A stretch of DNA of 64,000 nucleotides from Acinetobacter kanungonis (GCF_009939195.1 NZ_JAACKC010000003.1:62001-126000); one strand, 5' to 3'; shown: positions 1-11,390, counted from the first letter of the stretch. Program-made: numbers and translations. The notes: generated by a model not told the origin, from the letters alone.

Positions 1-85
1 TCTGGATAGTCTTTGATGTTTCGATTTAAGCTATCACCTTTTATTTAGCAGCCATAACATAATGGAAATAAAATGAAATGAAAAG

Positions 86-895
86 TTAGTAGCCTGTAAT
101 TTCAATATTTATTTTTTTCTGTATGGGCTGGGTGCGATGAACTTGAGTGCTGAACTCACCATTGGCTTTTAAATGTACGACACGATAACCTGGCGCTTCG
201 TCATCGAGCGCAAAGTCATCACTGTGAGGTTTAAATTGTACGCAGGTTGATGGGGTGGACAGAAAATGAATGCCATGCCATTGATTTTCCGAAGTTTGAT
301 GCACATGCCCGCAAAGCACCAGTTTCACATTACTGTGCTTGTCCAAGACATCGGTCAGATGTTCCGTGTTTTTCAGAATATGTTGATCAATCCAGCGTGA
401 CTGCATTTCAAAAGGATGATGATGGCAGGCAATCAAGATGTGTTGCTCGGCATGCTGATTCAGAATCAGATCCAATTGCTGTAATTGTTCGGTTCCAATC
501 CAGCCATCAATCTTTCCTTTGACGGCACTGTTTAACAGCACTAAGCACCAATTTCCCATGGAAATGGCATGAACTTTGTTTTGCTGGTCATGAAATGGAA
601 AGAATTCCTCACTATCATGGTTGCCAGGCACCTGATAATGCGCAAAGCCTGTGCCTTGCATAAAGCTCAGGTAGCGCTGATAAGTCTCAGGCGCAGGCAC
701 CTGTGCCAAATCACCCGTATGAATCAAAGCATGCGCATGCGGATATTCATGTTGAATTTGTGCCATCACGCGATGAAAACTTTGTTCAGGATTCATATGC
801 ACAAATTCTAAATCGTCCTGATTCATTAAATGTGTATCTGAAATCTGTATGATGGTCCAGCCTTGTGGCTGGTCATGTGATTGTTTCAAAGTCAT
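86..895 (-). CDS. cpdA: 3',5'-cyclic-AMP phosphodiesterase, metallophosphoesterase family
   Basis: Calcineurin-like metallophosphoesterase expected to hydrolyse cAMP to AMP in the cytoplasm. The metal-binding motifs occur in family order: QISDTHL near residue 20 (D-x-H), HTGDLAQ, PGNHDSEEF, the histidine cluster ACHHHPFE, and LCGHVHQ toward the C-terminus. The length of about 269 residues is normal for CpdA. An upstream in-frame ATG at 913 exists, but the ATG at 895 has a strong GGGGAAGG ribosome site directly before it and starts just after the nudF stop, so I prefer 895. It follows nudF on the same strand, an arrangement also seen in enterobacteria. Substrate specificity is inferred from family and context; other metallophosphoesterases share these motifs. 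Confidence 0.85.
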   Translation of the reverse strand: MTLKQSHDQPQGWTIIQISDTHLMNQDDLEFVHMNPEQSFHRVMAQIQHEYPHAHALIHTGDLAQVPAPETYQRYLSFMQGTGFAHYQVPGNHDSEEFFPFHDQQNKVHAISMGNWCLVLLNSAVKGKIDGWIGTEQLQQLDLILNQHAEQHILIACHHHPFEMQSRWIDQHILKNTEHLTDVLDKHSNVKLVLCGHVHQTSENQWHGIHFLSTPSTCVQFKPHSDDFALDDEAPGYRVVHLKANGEFSTQVHRTQPIQKKINIEITGY

Positions 896-905
896 GTCCT
901 TCCCC

Positions 906-1526
906 TTAGACATTCCTTATTGTATTAATATGTTGTTCTAACCATTGCAATGCCATGATGACAGGCGCATTTCTGAGCCGACCATTGGTCAACAGGCTGC
1001 GAATGTCTGCATAATCTAAAATATGCAGTTGGATATTTTCACCTTCGTTCGCAACGCCAAAAACTCCACCCTGTTCTGGTAATGTTGCTTCTGCACTATA
1101 TAAATGAAATAGTTCAGCACAAGCACCCGCAGAAGGGTAAAAGCTAAACAGATGTTGCAAGGCTTGCAATTCACACCCTGATTCTTCTAGGCTTTCACGG
1201 CGAATACAGCTTTCAGGTGATTCATCACCATCGAGTACACCTGCAATCACTTCCAGTTGCCAAGGTGAATCTGGATCATCCATTGCGCCAATACGAAATT
1301 GCTCAATTAAAGCGAATTTTTGTTGTTGATCATTATAAATTAAAACCCCTGCCGCTTCAGGACGTTGAATCAATTCCCGATGAATGACAGAGGTATAGTC
1401 GCTTTGCTGAAATAAACGATGCCGAAGGCTGACTTTTTCAACCTGAATAAAGCCGCGAAATAAATATTCTCGAGAAAGAATGTCTACTTCGTCGCTGTTA
1501 TACGTGGCTCGTTTAATAATATTCAT
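906..1526 (-). CDS. nudF: ADP-ribose pyrophosphatase (Nudix hydrolase)
   Basis: Hydrolyses ADP-ribose to AMP and ribose 5-phosphate. A complete Nudix box is visible around residues 96-118: G, five residues, E, seven residues, RE-SLEESG, matching the consensus exactly. Upstream, the YNDQQQKFALIEQFR segment followed by PWQLEVIAG is the usual beta-sheet lead-in of ADP-ribose pyrophosphatases. The 206-residue length fits NudF. The start at 1526 follows a GAGC ribosome-site remnant. It precedes cpdA by about 10 bases on the same strand, so the two are probably co-transcribed. Confidence 0.9.
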   Translation of the reverse strand: MNIIKRATYNSDEVDILSREYLFRGFIQVEKVSLRHRLFQQSDYTSVIHRELIQRPEAAGVLIYNDQQQKFALIEQFRIGAMDDPDSPWQLEVIAGVLDGDESPESCIRRESLEESGCELQALQHLFSFYPSAGACAELFHLYSAEATLPEQGGVFGVANEGENIQLHILDYADIRSLLTNGRLRNAPVIMALQWLEQHINTIRNV

Positions 1527-1602
1527 AAAGCTCGGTCAGGATGAAAATGACTATTTCATCCTAACGGAGTTTTTTCTGAACACAAATCTTTTTTTTAGCC
1601 AA

Positions 1603-3528
<1,926 letters not shown>

Positions 3529-3617
3529 TCAAGCACGACCAAAACTTGGCAAGTCTTCTGGTTAAAATGCGAGTGGTAAATTCACCAGATAGACGGAGGG
3601 CGGCAGTTTTAGTGAGC

Positions 3618-3721
3618 GCTTGATTCCTACGCAGGTGTTAACCTGATCAGGTTCAACGGTACTTGTGCTCATGTTTAGAACTGCACAATCTCAGCGAGGC
3701 ATTACTCGCGCTCCGTCAAGC
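3618..3721 (-). promoter_or_regulatory. TPP riboswitch (THI element) upstream of thiC
   Basis: Read on the minus strand, the segment has the conserved TPP-aptamer landmarks in order: a GCTTGA arm at the 5' side pairing with TCAAGC at the 3' side (P1), the CTGAGA box within TCGCTGAGATT, and the TGAACCTGATCAGG block followed by GCGTAGGAA. About 120 bases separate it from the thiC ATG, leaving room for an expression platform. No obvious poly-U terminator follows, so control is more likely through translation initiation; that last point is inference. Confidence 0.93.
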
Positions 3722-3830
3722 TAGGGCAAATGTTAGCATGCAATCTGGGAAATGCACATGCATATTTGATGACATTTATTGCGGGTCAAAATATGGGGAT
3801 TGTGCTGCAAACAATAAAAAACAATTTGAT

Positions 3831-4904
3831 TTAAGCGGCGGGAGCGAGGCAAATCGCATCGCGGAAACAGTCGCGAGGTGAGCGCGTATTCAGTTCAGGT
3901 AGACCCAAAAATTGATCCAGTTGTTTTAAGGTGATTAAGTTGTTTTGACCTGACTGTTTTTGTTGCGGGGTCAGTTTTACTGGAATTTGTGTTTGGCGCT
4001 GTTGCTCAGATAAATCCAGAAATTGCAGAAAGCGCTGGGCTTGCCATGCCAAATGCGACTGCTTTAATTTCGCCAGTTTTTCAATTTCAAACAGGCTGCT
4101 ACTCCGAATCGCACTTTGATCGCTATAGCTTTCAGACACAGGTGAATTATTCATGCCCTTAAACAGGAAATGGGTATACATCTGCAGTAAATATTCTGCA
4201 TCACGTCGATAGCTGCTTTGCGGATATTGCTGTAAATAATTTTCCCAGAACAATGCTCGTGCCACAATTTCTTGTGGGTCAATGGTCAAGGCACCATCCA
4301 GAAACGGGGCTTGCATGTTTTGTTGTGCCAGCTCAGTGATAAAGGCTTTTTCTGCTTCAGGCATGTAGGGTGCAAAGACAATCGCGAGATATTGTGGGCT
4401 GCGGCGGTAAGCGAGCATTCCTTCACCTTGGTCGATCAGTTCTATATAGGCCTGCCCCTGATGTTTAATCAGATATTGGTCACGTAAAGAGAATTGTTCG
4501 AAGTGGCTTTGTTGAATGGTTGGATGCTGCGCCATATCAAAAGCATATTGCTCGAAAGCCAATTGCTGCTGCGGTGTGCGCTCGACCTCTAGGAAATTGT
4601 CGTACATCGTGGTCGACAATTTTAATAGCTGTTTCTGTTCATTTAATTTTAAAAGGGGGAGGCAGACTTTTAAATCTTGATTAATTTCTTCAAGGGCAAA
4701 CGTAGTGCGCTGATTGTTGATCTCAGACATATTCTTTTTCAGGTTTTTACACATTAGAGTCAAATCAACAACTGCTTCTTGTTTCTGTTGTTTGGGCGGT
4801 TGTTCTTGAGTCACTGGAGACTCAGGTTGCTGGCAACCAAAGAGCAAGATGCCGCACAACAAGGCAAAGCAGGGTTTTATTGAAAGCATAAACTTGAATT
4901 TCAC
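3831..4904 (-). CDS. Putative lipoprotein of unknown function
   Basis: A 357-residue protein with a lipoprotein signal: basic N-terminus, hydrophobic stretch and the lipobox LLFGC ending at about residue 24, so the mature protein would start at Cys and be membrane anchored. A short Pro/Gln-rich linker follows. The rest is mostly alpha-helical and Gln/Leu-rich, with regions reminiscent of helical-repeat scaffolds (LFWENYLQQYPQSSYRRDAEY). I recognise no catalytic motif. It is transcribed toward thiC but is separated from the riboswitch by about 110 bases and is divergent from tolC. Function unknown. Confidence 0.8.
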   Translation of the reverse strand: MKFKFMLSIKPCFALLCGILLFGCQQPESPVTQEQPPKQQKQEAVVDLTLMCKNLKKNMSEINNQRTTFALEEINQDLKVCLPLLKLNEQKQLLKLSTTMYDNFLEVERTPQQQLAFEQYAFDMAQHPTIQQSHFEQFSLRDQYLIKHQGQAYIELIDQGEGMLAYRRSPQYLAIVFAPYMPEAEKAFITELAQQNMQAPFLDGALTIDPQEIVARALFWENYLQQYPQSSYRRDAEYLLQMYTHFLFKGMNNSPVSESYSDQSAIRSSSLFEIEKLAKLKQSHLAWQAQRFLQFLDLSEQQRQTQIPVKLTPQQKQSGQNNLITLKQLDQFLGLPELNTRSPRDCFRDAICLAPAA

Positions 4905-5139
4905 AACCGTTGGAACGTAGACCTAGAAGAAGCGGAGAGAGAAAACATTATTTTAAGCCTAAAAAATGCGTTGGGTTTGTACTATTGTGAGGGAGTTTGG
5001 TTACCAAAAGATGGGTTTGAAGTGCAGAAAAGCGTGGAAAAATTCGTGCAAAAGCGGGTTAATCACGTTAATTTATCAGCGTTTGCGTGGGTTCTTACAG
5101 AGAACATGCCATGAGTGACGCTTTACATCAGGGATAAGA

Positions 5140-6462
5140 ATGAAAAAACATTGGCTGCTGGGTTTGTCTTTATGCGGGTTCGGGTTTGAGGCACATGCCT
5201 TGGACTTGGTACAGGCGTATGCTAGAGCGCAGCAGACTGATCCCAATTGGCAGGCGAACAAATTACAGTACGAAGCAGATCAACTGAATCTGGGGATTGC
5301 CAAAGGCAATTTATTACCAACCATCACCGTTTCAGGCAGCAGTACCCGTAAAGCACAGCAGAATTCAGATGCTGCGCAAGCGAGTTTGTCCATTCCATCT
5401 TCCACGACCACACATCAAATTGCAGTGACGGCACGCCAACCCTTGTTTCGCTGGGATGCGTGGCAAGGCTACAAGCAGGTGGAAACTTCGGTCAATTTGA
5501 GTGAAGTAACCTTAAAGCTACAGCAACAGCAGCATATTTTAACGGTAGCAGAAAGTTATTTTGATGTGTTACGACAGCAAAGTCTGACCCAAGCCTATCT
5601 ACAAGAAGAACAGGCTTTGTTACAGCAATTGAATATGATGAATGCCAAGTTACGTGAAGGACTGGTGGCGAAAAGTGATGTCAGTGAAGCGCAGGCACAG
5701 TATCAGAATGCCCGTGCAAACCGAATCTCGACCCAAGTGCAATTGCTGTTGGCACAAGAGCAGTTACAACAACTGATTGGACCTTATCGGGAAAATTTGG
5801 CGGTGATACGGGAAGATTTTGTTTATCAAAAACCCAATCCAGCGCAACTGACGGCATGGGAAAATTTGGCACGGACCCATAATCTGGAAATACAACAAGC
5901 GCGTTTACAACAGCGTTATGCAGAAGATCAGAAGCGGGTGGAAAAAGCTGCACTCTATCCGCAACTCGAAGCGGTGGGCACTTATGGTTATACCCAGCAG
6001 CAACCTTCCAGCGTGCTTTCTAGCGATGGACAATTTGACCAGATTGGGATTGAAATGAGCTGGAATGCCTTTACTGGAGGTAGCACCCAGCGTTCCATTC
6101 AAAAAGCAGCAGTCAATGTGCGTAAGACCGAAGCACAATTAGAGGCGGCGATTCGTAAGACCCAAACGGAGGTCAAAAAAGCCTATTATCAGATTGAAAC
6201 CGACCAAGCCAAACTTGAAGCACGTCAAGCAGCTATGCAGTCCTCACAAGTGGTTTCGGACGCTTCACAGGCGCAATATCAGGAAGGTCTAAAAACTATG
6301 GTGGATGTGTTACTGGCGCAGCGCAATGCATTTTCGACCAAGCAAGACTATGTAAATGCCAAATATGACTATATTTTGAATGTATTACGTTTAAAAGCTG
6401 CGGTGGGTCAATTGAATGAGCAAGAGCTGGAAAAAATGAATGTCTGGCTGGTCGAAAAATAA
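5140..6462 (+). CDS. tolC: TolC family outer membrane protein
   Basis: Outer-membrane channel for type I secretion and tripartite efflux. A signal peptide of about 20 residues ends at EAHA before LDLVQAY, the usual start of mature TolC. The two internal repeats of long Gln/Ala-rich coiled coils are visible: LRQQSLTQAYLQEEQALLQQ near residue 145 and KTQTEVKKAYYQIETDQAK near 340. TYGYTQQQPSS and the ALRxxVGQL-like end are typical. At 440 residues it is the normal size. A GGGATAAG ribosome site precedes the ATG. It is divergent from the upstream lipoprotein gene. The exact efflux or secretion partners cannot be told from this window. Confidence 0.9.
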   Translation: MKKHWLLGLSLCGFGFEAHALDLVQAYARAQQTDPNWQANKLQYEADQLNLGIAKGNLLPTITVSGSSTRKAQQNSDAAQASLSIPSSTTTHQIAVTARQPLFRWDAWQGYKQVETSVNLSEVTLKLQQQQHILTVAESYFDVLRQQSLTQAYLQEEQALLQQLNMMNAKLREGLVAKSDVSEAQAQYQNARANRISTQVQLLLAQEQLQQLIGPYRENLAVIREDFVYQKPNPAQLTAWENLARTHNLEIQQARLQQRYAEDQKRVEKAALYPQLEAVGTYGYTQQQPSSVLSSDGQFDQIGIEMSWNAFTGGSTQRSIQKAAVNVRKTEAQLEAAIRKTQTEVKKAYYQIETDQAKLEARQAAMQSSQVVSDASQAQYQEGLKTMVDVLLAQRNAFSTKQDYVNAKYDYILNVLRLKAAVGQLNEQELEKMNVWLVEK

Positions 6463-6571
6463 TTGGAATAAAGTTGGGTGATAGTGCGCTTGTCATCAAA
6501 TGTTCATAATAGATATGCTTTAATATTGAGCGAAAGCGTTTGTCTTTAACCGCTGTTGTGGAGTGTGCATT

Positions 6572-7294
6572 TTGAGTCCAAGTAACCCTGTTTTAAACCA
6601 TCATATTTCTTCGCAATTTAACGAAGATTTGCAGGCGGTCAATACCAAATTTATGACCATGGGTGGGTTAGTTGAGCAGCAAGTGGCGAATTCAATCCAT
6701 GCACTGTTAGATACCGATGCCAATCTGGCGATTGATGTGCAGTATCAAGACAATACGGTGAATCGCTATGAACGTGAAATTGATGAAGCGCTAACTCTAA
6801 TTCTTGCGCGCCGTCATCCTGCTGCAATTGACTTACGTATGGTGATTGCCATGAGTAAGGCCAATACCGACTTGGAACGTATTGGGGATGAAGCCGCGAA
6901 AATTGCCCGCATCGCGCAAACCCTGTGTGAAGAGGGTGGTTCACCACGCGGTTATATGGAAACCCGTCATATTGGCAACCAAGTACGTGTCATGATTCAT
7001 GATGCTTTGGATGCCTTTGCGCGTTTAGACGTGGATCAAGCCTTACGTGTCATGTTGGCAGATGCCGATATTGACCGTGAATACCAGTCTGCAACCCGTA
7101 CTTTAATGACCTATATGATTGAAGATCCACGCCATATTTCGCGTGTGATCAATGTGATGTGGGTATTGCGTTCACTGGAACGTATTGGCGATCATGCACG
7201 TAATATTTCCGAGCAAGTCATCTATATGGTAAAAGGCTTGGATGTACGCCATACCAGCGTAGCGGAAATTGAAGAAAAAGTTCAAGAACGTTAA
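6572..7294 (+). CDS. phoU: Phosphate-signalling protein PhoU
   Basis: Negative regulator of the Pho regulon, linking the Pst transporter to the PhoR kinase. The all-helical tandem-repeat architecture is clear, with the two signature metal-binding helices: NRYEREIDEAL near residue 67 and LERIGDEAAKIAR near 105 in the first half, and VLRSLERIGDHARNISE in the second. Length is about 240 residues, as usual. The open frame extends to a GTG at 6563, but the TTG at 6572 has a GTGGAG ribosome site eight bases upstream and gives MSPSNPVLNHH, so I prefer it. No pst genes lie alongside. Confidence 0.92.
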   Translation: MSPSNPVLNHHISSQFNEDLQAVNTKFMTMGGLVEQQVANSIHALLDTDANLAIDVQYQDNTVNRYEREIDEALTLILARRHPAAIDLRMVIAMSKANTDLERIGDEAAKIARIAQTLCEEGGSPRGYMETRHIGNQVRVMIHDALDAFARLDVDQALRVMLADADIDREYQSATRTLMTYMIEDPRHISRVINVMWVLRSLERIGDHARNISEQVIYMVKGLDVRHTSVAEIEEKVQER

Positions 7295-7344
7295 GTTACG
7301 TTGCTTCCAGTCGCAATTACCGACTGAACGTCTAAAAATTGAAG

Positions 7345-7377
7345 AGACTCATACATGCAAGGTATGGGTCTTTTTAT
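7345..7377 (+). terminator. Rho-independent terminator after phoU
   Basis: A ten-base stem AGACTCATAC pairs with GTATGGGTCT around a short loop and is followed by a T-rich tail (TTTTTATTT). It lies 50 bases past the phoU stop. Confidence 0.85.
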
Positions 7378-7426
7378 TTGTCTAAGATTGAGCTGGAGCA
7401 GAAAATAGATTCAAGCGCAGCAAGTT

Positions 7427-7514
7427 AAAAAAAATCCCAGACTTTGGGGGAAATCTGGGAAGAAAATGAATAGGGGGATATTCTTCTAGTATTCAGAGAT
7501 GTCTCCATCTCCTT
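7427..7514 (-). ncRNA. Candidate small RNA with C-rich loops, between phoU and yggX
   Basis: The minus strand carries a perfect TATAAT box at 7527-7522. Downstream is a 5' hairpin (GAGATG, GAGA loop, CATCTC), an unpaired stretch with ATATCCCCCTATTC, and a terminator hairpin TCCCAGA/TCTGGGA with TTTCCCCC in its loop, followed by eight T residues. This leftward terminator is not accounted for by any annotated gene, because yggX has its own terminator at 7686-7716. The predicted transcript is about 88 nt. CCCCC motifs in loops are typical of small RNAs that pair with Shine-Dalgarno sequences. A 27-codon reading frame inside is unlikely, because its start touches the only ribosome-like site with no spacing. 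I do not recognise it as a named RNA. Confidence 0.5.
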
Positions 7515-7521
7515 AATTGTC

Positions 7522-7550
7522 ATTATAGTGAGATGCTACGCATGACTCAT
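7522..7550 (-). promoter_or_regulatory. Predicted sigma-70 promoter of the candidate small RNA
   Basis: On the minus strand the -10 box is TATAAT (7527-7522), with a 17-base spacer to a weak -35 (ATGAGT at 7550-7545, sharing only TGA with the consensus). Transcription would start near 7514. The perfect -10 and correct spacing support it; the poor -35 lowers certainty. Confidence 0.4.
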
Positions 7551-7685
7551 GTAGGATATTGTGTGCAAATGTAGCCTTATTTAAGGATATGTAGCTTTTT
7601 ATATCTTATCCCTTGAAATCATGATCATCATCCCAAAGCTTGATGCAAGTGCCTTTTCGGTCAAGAAAATCAAGTTGCGATCAAT

Positions 7686-7716
7686 AAAAAAGACCAGCAC
7701 AGATGCTGGTCTTTTT
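7686..7716 (-). terminator. Terminator after yggX (bidirectional form)
   Basis: AAAAGACCAGCA pairs with TGCTGGTCTTTT around a four-base loop and has T tracts on both strands. It lies about 20 bases downstream of the yggX stop on the minus strand. Confidence 0.85.
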
Positions 7717-7736
7717 AAGATGAAGCGCGCTAAAGC

Positions 7737-8009
7737 TTAAGCTTCAGGTTTCCAGCCTTCGGCAGTTTCAATGCTGCTGTCATTGCTGAAGAATTTCTCG
7801 CGTTGTTCTTCCAGAAACTTCTTGGCTTCTGGTTCAAACACGTTTAAACGCTTCTCGTTAATCAGCGTGGTTTGGTGTTTTAACCATTCTTGCCATGCCT
7901 GTTTAGAGATATTGTTAAACAGCTCTTCACCTTTGGCACCAGGGAATGGCGCAAAGTCCAAACCTTCCATCTCTTTTTGATATTTACGGCAAAATACTTG
8001 ACGAGTCAT
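7737..8009 (-). CDS. yggX: Probable Fe(2+)-trafficking protein YggX
   Basis: A 90-residue protein matching the YggX family throughout: it starts [18 protein letters not shown], with the conserved Cys7, followed by [19 protein letters not shown] and the [13 protein letters not shown] motif. The family protects iron-sulfur clusters from oxidative damage and is proposed to traffic iron in the cytoplasm. Only 11 bases separate it from the upstream argH stop, so it is probably co-transcribed with argH; a terminator follows. Confidence 0.95.
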   Translation of the reverse strand: MTRQVFCRKYQKEMEGLDFAPFPGAKGEELFNNISKQAWQEWLKHQTTLINEKRLNVFEPEAKKFLEEQREKFFSNDSSIETAEGWKPEA

Positions 8010-8020
8010 TGCAAGACCTC

Positions 8021-9451
8021 TTAAGCGTAAAGCTTTTCTAAACGAAGGTGAGCACGTGCAATCGCCGCTTCGACTTGTGCAGGTGCAGTACCACCAATGT
8101 GATTACGTGCATTGACAGATGCTTCAAGCGTTAAGGCTTTTTCAAACACGTCTGCTTGAATCAAATCAGAGAATTGCTGAAGTTGCTCAAGGGTTAACTC
8201 AGATAAATCTTTCGCTTCTTGTACGCCTAATGCCACGGCTTTACCCACAATTTCATGTGCATCACGGAAAGCAACGCCGTTTTTCACCAAATAATCTGCC
8301 AAGTCAGTTGCAGTTGAGAAGCCACGTAGAGCCGCTTCACGCATAATCTCAATGTTTGGCACTAAGGCAGGAATCATGTCTGCAAATGCCATGAGTGAAC
8401 CACGTACAGTATCAATTGCATCAAATAATGGTTCTTTGTCTTCTTGGTTGTCTTTGTTGTAAGCCAATGGCTGACCTTTCATGAGAGTCAACAAGCTCAT
8501 CAAGTCACCGTAAACACGACCTGTTTTACCACGCACCAATTCAGGAACATCTGGGTTTTTCTTCTGTGGCATGATTGACGAGCCTGTGCAGAAACGGTCA
8601 GGAATATTCACGAATTTAAATTGAGCAGATGTCCATAGAATCAATTCTTCAGACATGCGCGATAAGTGCATCATAATCAGGGATGCTGCAGCATTAAACT
8701 CAATCCCGAAGTCACGATCAGATACGGCATCCAACGAGTTTTCAGATACGGCTTCAAAACCAAGTAATTCAGCGGTATAAGCACGGTCGATTGGGTAAGT
8801 AGTCCCTGCAAGTGCAGCCGAACCTAAAGGCATGCGATTAACACGTTTGCGGCAGTCAATTAAACGCTCAGAATCACGCACCAACATTTCAAACCATGCC
8901 AGCAGGTGGTGACCAAAAGTCACAGGCTGTGCAGTTTGTAGGTGAGTGAAACCCGGCATAATGGTGTCCGTGTTTTTTGCCGCTAAAGACAAAATCCCTT
9001 TTTGCAATTTTGCCAATAATTCTAAAATGGCATCAATTTCATCACGCACATAAAGACGGATATCGGTGGCCACTTGGTCGTTACGGCTACGACCAGTATG
9101 TAATTTTTTACCTGTGATGCCAATACGTTGAGTCAAGCGCGACTCAATATTCATATGCACATCTTCTAAATCAATACGCCATTCAAAATTACCCGCTTCA
9201 ATTTCAGCTTGAATGGTACTTAAGCCCTGAATAATGTCATCACGTTCAGATTCGGTTAGTACGCCAACTTTTGCTAACATGGTTGCGTGGGCGATTGAGC
9301 CTGCAATATCTTGTTTATAAAAGCGTTGGTCAAATTGAACAGATGCGGTAAATTCTGCAACAAAAGCGTCAGTCGCTTCAGTAAAACGACCGCCCCACAT
9401 GCCAGAAGTCTGGGCTTGTGACGGATTAGAGGAATTAGAAGATGTGGTCAT
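8021..9451 (-). CDS. argH: Argininosuccinate lyase
   Basis: Last step of arginine synthesis: cleaves argininosuccinate to arginine and fumarate. The fumarate-lyase signature [12 protein letters not shown] is present, as are MWGGRFTE at the N-terminus, [17 protein letters not shown], and [14 protein letters not shown]. Length is 476 residues with a short Ser/Gln-rich N-terminal extension before MWGGRF. It is divergent from algZ, and the two start codons overlap by ten bases, as discussed under algZ. The argH-algZ-algR-hemC-hemD order is the one known from Pseudomonas. Confidence 0.97.
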   Translation of the reverse strand: MTTSSNSSNPSQAQTSGMWGGRFTEATDAFVAEFTASVQFDQRFYKQDIAGSIAHATMLAKVGVLTESERDDIIQGLSTIQAEIEAGNFEWRIDLEDVHMNIESRLTQRIGITGKKLHTGRSRNDQVATDIRLYVRDEIDAILELLAKLQKGILSLAAKNTDTIMPGFTHLQTAQPVTFGHHLLAWFEMLVRDSERLIDCRKRVNRMPLGSAALAGTTYPIDRAYTAELLGFEAVSENSLDAVSDRDFGIEFNAAASLIMMHLSRMSEELILWTSAQFKFVNIPDRFCTGSSIMPQKKNPDVPELVRGKTGRVYGDLMSLLTLMKGQPLAYNKDNQEDKEPLFDAIDTVRGSLMAFADMIPALVPNIEIMREAALRGFSTATDLADYLVKNGVAFRDAHEIVGKAVALGVQEAKDLSELTLEQLQQFSDLIQADVFEKALTLEASVNARNHIGGTAPAQVEAAIARAHLRLEKLYA

Positions 9452-10596
9452 GTCGGCTCAGTAAAATAAAAAATCGGCAAATCAAACAGAGTATAGCAAA
9501 TTCAAAAGCAGTTGCCGAAGCCCAAGTATCGCATTCTTTCAGACAAAATCGATCTGAGCCTGCTTATTCTTATTTTTTTAGCACGGCAGGGCGTTGGCAA
9601 AATTTAGCCGAGCTGTGTGTGGCAGGGAATCTGTTGGCTATTTTATTGGCCTTGGCAGAAGCGCATTCATGGCAAGCCCTAAGTGCAACACGCGTGTTGT
9701 TGTTTATGCTGTATATCAACTGGGTGCTGTTGTCTTTTACCGCCATTATTGAGCGTTTACAACCTCGCTTGCAGCAATGGGGGGTCACCGCTTTGCTGGT
9801 GTTCGGTTTTGTGTTGCTGCAAGGGATTATTTTCAGCACCACTTTCATTTTGAATATATTTTTATTTTTTGGGCAGAATTTTACCTTTAGGGGTTTAAGC
9901 TTGGGAACGGCATTGCAGGGTGTGGTGCTGCATTTAAGTTATGGCGGCTTATTGGGGGCTTTTTGTTTTCGCTATTTATATATTCGCGAGCAATGGACAC
10001 GGCAGCAGCATAGCGAGTTAAATGCCCGCATTCAGGCCATGCAGGCAAGAATACATCCACATTTTCTTTTTAATAGTTTAAATAGTGCCATCAGTTTAAT
10101 TGCGGTTGATCCCGATAAGGCCGAACAGATGCTTTTGGATTTATCGCGATTATTTCGTGCCAGCTTTCAAGAATTAAAATTGGTCAAGCTGCAAGATGAA
10201 ATTGAACTGTGCCAACGTTATTTAGCCATTGAGCAAATTCGCCTAGGCAAGCGTTTAAATTTGGAGTGGAAGTTGCTGCATCCAGAATTATTTTCACAGG
10301 TGCAAATTCCGCTGCTGACTTTACAACCTTTACTAGAAAATAGTATTTTTCATGGAGTTGAGCAAAATTTATCAATCAGTACAGTCAGTGTATTGGTCGA
10401 AATTACACACAATCAAGTCAATATCGTCATTACAAACCCGTACATACAGGATAAAATAAATTTACGACAAGGACACGGTATTGCCATTGATAATGTAAAA
10501 CAACGCCTGATGGCATATTATGGGCGTGCGGTCATCTTTCGAACCTTTGCAGGGGATGGGATGTATACCACTGTGGTGCAATATCCGTATAAGTAA
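9442..10596 (+). CDS. algZ: LytS/AlgZ-type sensor histidine kinase
   Basis: Membrane histidine kinase of the His_kinase (LytS/AlgZ/FimS) family, partner of the response regulator that follows. Four hydrophobic segments fill roughly residues 50-185. The phospho-acceptor motif [13 protein letters not shown] lies near residue 205, the N-box [11 protein letters not shown] near 300, and the G-box [13 protein letters not shown] near 350. The only ATG upstream of the first membrane segment is at 9442, which overlaps the start of argH on the other strand by ten bases; an AGAGG site lies at suitable spacing before it. No later credible start exists, so the overlap looks real. In Pseudomonas the homologue controls pili and virulence; the target here is not visible. 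Confidence 0.88.
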   Translation: MWSCRLSKIKNRQIKQSIANSKAVAEAQVSHSFRQNRSEPAYSYFFSTAGRWQNLAELCVAGNLLAILLALAEAHSWQALSATRVLLFMLYINWVLLSFTAIIERLQPRLQQWGVTALLVFGFVLLQGIIFSTTFILNIFLFFGQNFTFRGLSLGTALQGVVLHLSYGGLLGAFCFRYLYIREQWTRQQHSELNARIQAMQARIHPHFLFNSLNSAISLIAVDPDKAEQMLLDLSRLFRASFQELKLVKLQDEIELCQRYLAIEQIRLGKRLNLEWKLLHPELFSQVQIPLLTLQPLLENSIFHGVEQNLSISTVSVLVEITHNQVNIVITNPYIQDKINLRQGHGIAIDNVKQRLMAYYGRAVIFRTFAGDGMYTTVVQYPYK

Positions 10597-10652
10597 AACA
10601 GTGGCGGTTAACTTATAAAAATAAACCATGTTAACTGAACGAAGGAGTAAGA

Positions 10653-11390
10653 ATGGACATCCTAATTTGTGATGATGAGCCTCTTGCAGTAGAGCGTTTA
10701 TCCAGATTGGTCACACAAATGGGGCATCAAGTCATTGCAACTGCCGCTTATGGTCAGGAAGCAATTGAGATGGTGCAATTTTATCAACCCGATGTGGTGT
10801 TGTTAGATATACAAATGCCAGAAATGGATGGTTTGACCTGTGCGCAATACTTGCGTCAGTTGGAGCCTTCACCCGCCATTGTGTTTTGTACAGCGTATGA
10901 TCAGCATGCTTTGGATGCATTTAAATCCCATGCCGAGGGCTACTTACTCAAACCGATTATGCAACAGGAATTGCAGCAGGTTTTGGATCAACTGACTAAA
11001 CTCACGCAAGCGCAAGTGAGTCACTTAGAACAAAAAGAAGATATGGATAATCTAGAACAACGCCATCAAATCGCGGCGAAAACTTATCGTGGCGTGGAAT
11101 TGGTACCCGTCGAAAATATTTATTATTTTTTAGCCGATCAAAAATATGTCACGGTTCGCCATAAAAATGGCAGCGTACTGATTGATGAAACCTTAAAAGA
11201 TTTGGAACAGGAGTTTGGTCAGCAATTTATCCGTATTCATCGTAATGCCCTAGTTTCGGTGCATTATCTGGAAGGTTTGGAGCTGATTAATTCTGGTCAA
11301 TATCAAGTGCGCTGTCGTGAACTGGACGAGCGTTTGTCGGTCAGTCGACGCCATTTACCCTATTTACGTGAACGAATTCAGAAACTTTGA
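10653..11390 (+). CDS. algR: LytTR-type response regulator (AlgR-like)
   Basis: The N-terminal receiver domain has the acidic pair at residues 7-9 (ICDDEPLA), the phospho-accepting Asp in VVLLDIQMPEMDG near residue 54, a conserved Thr in VFCTAYDQHA and a Lys in LLKPI. The C-terminal LytTR DNA-binding domain spans about residues 140-245 (VENIYYFLADQKYVTVRH; FIRIHRNALVSVHYLEG). At 245 residues it matches AlgR. GAAGGAG precedes the ATG, and it lies 56 bases after the kinase gene, so the pair is probably an operon. Promoter targets cannot be inferred from this window. Confidence 0.92.
   Translation: MDILICDDEPLAVERLSRLVTQMGHQVIATAAYGQEAIEMVQFYQPDVVLLDIQMPEMDGLTCAQYLRQLEPSPAIVFCTAYDQHALDAFKSHAEGYLLKPIMQQELQQVLDQLTKLTQAQVSHLEQKEDMDNLEQRHQIAAKTYRGVELVPVENIYYFLADQKYVTVRHKNGSVLIDETLKDLEQEFGQQFIRIHRNALVSVHYLEGLELINSGQYQVRCRELDERLSVSRRHLPYLRERIQKL

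Larger units (their letters stand above)
7295..7736. other. Gene-free region between phoU and yggX
   Basis: A 440-base stretch holding, in order, the phoU terminator, the candidate minus-strand small RNA with its own terminator and promoter, about 130 bases where I see no further structure, and the yggX terminator. No protein-coding frame with a credible start was found. Confidence 0.7.

Noticed and set aside
1..85. Left-edge sequence
   Set aside because: A+T-rich sequence after the cpdA stop; I see no reading frame or hairpin worth annotating.
7427..7507. 27-codon frame within the candidate small RNA
   Set aside because: Its ATG directly abuts the AAGGAG sequence with no spacing, and the last codons lie in the terminator T-run.
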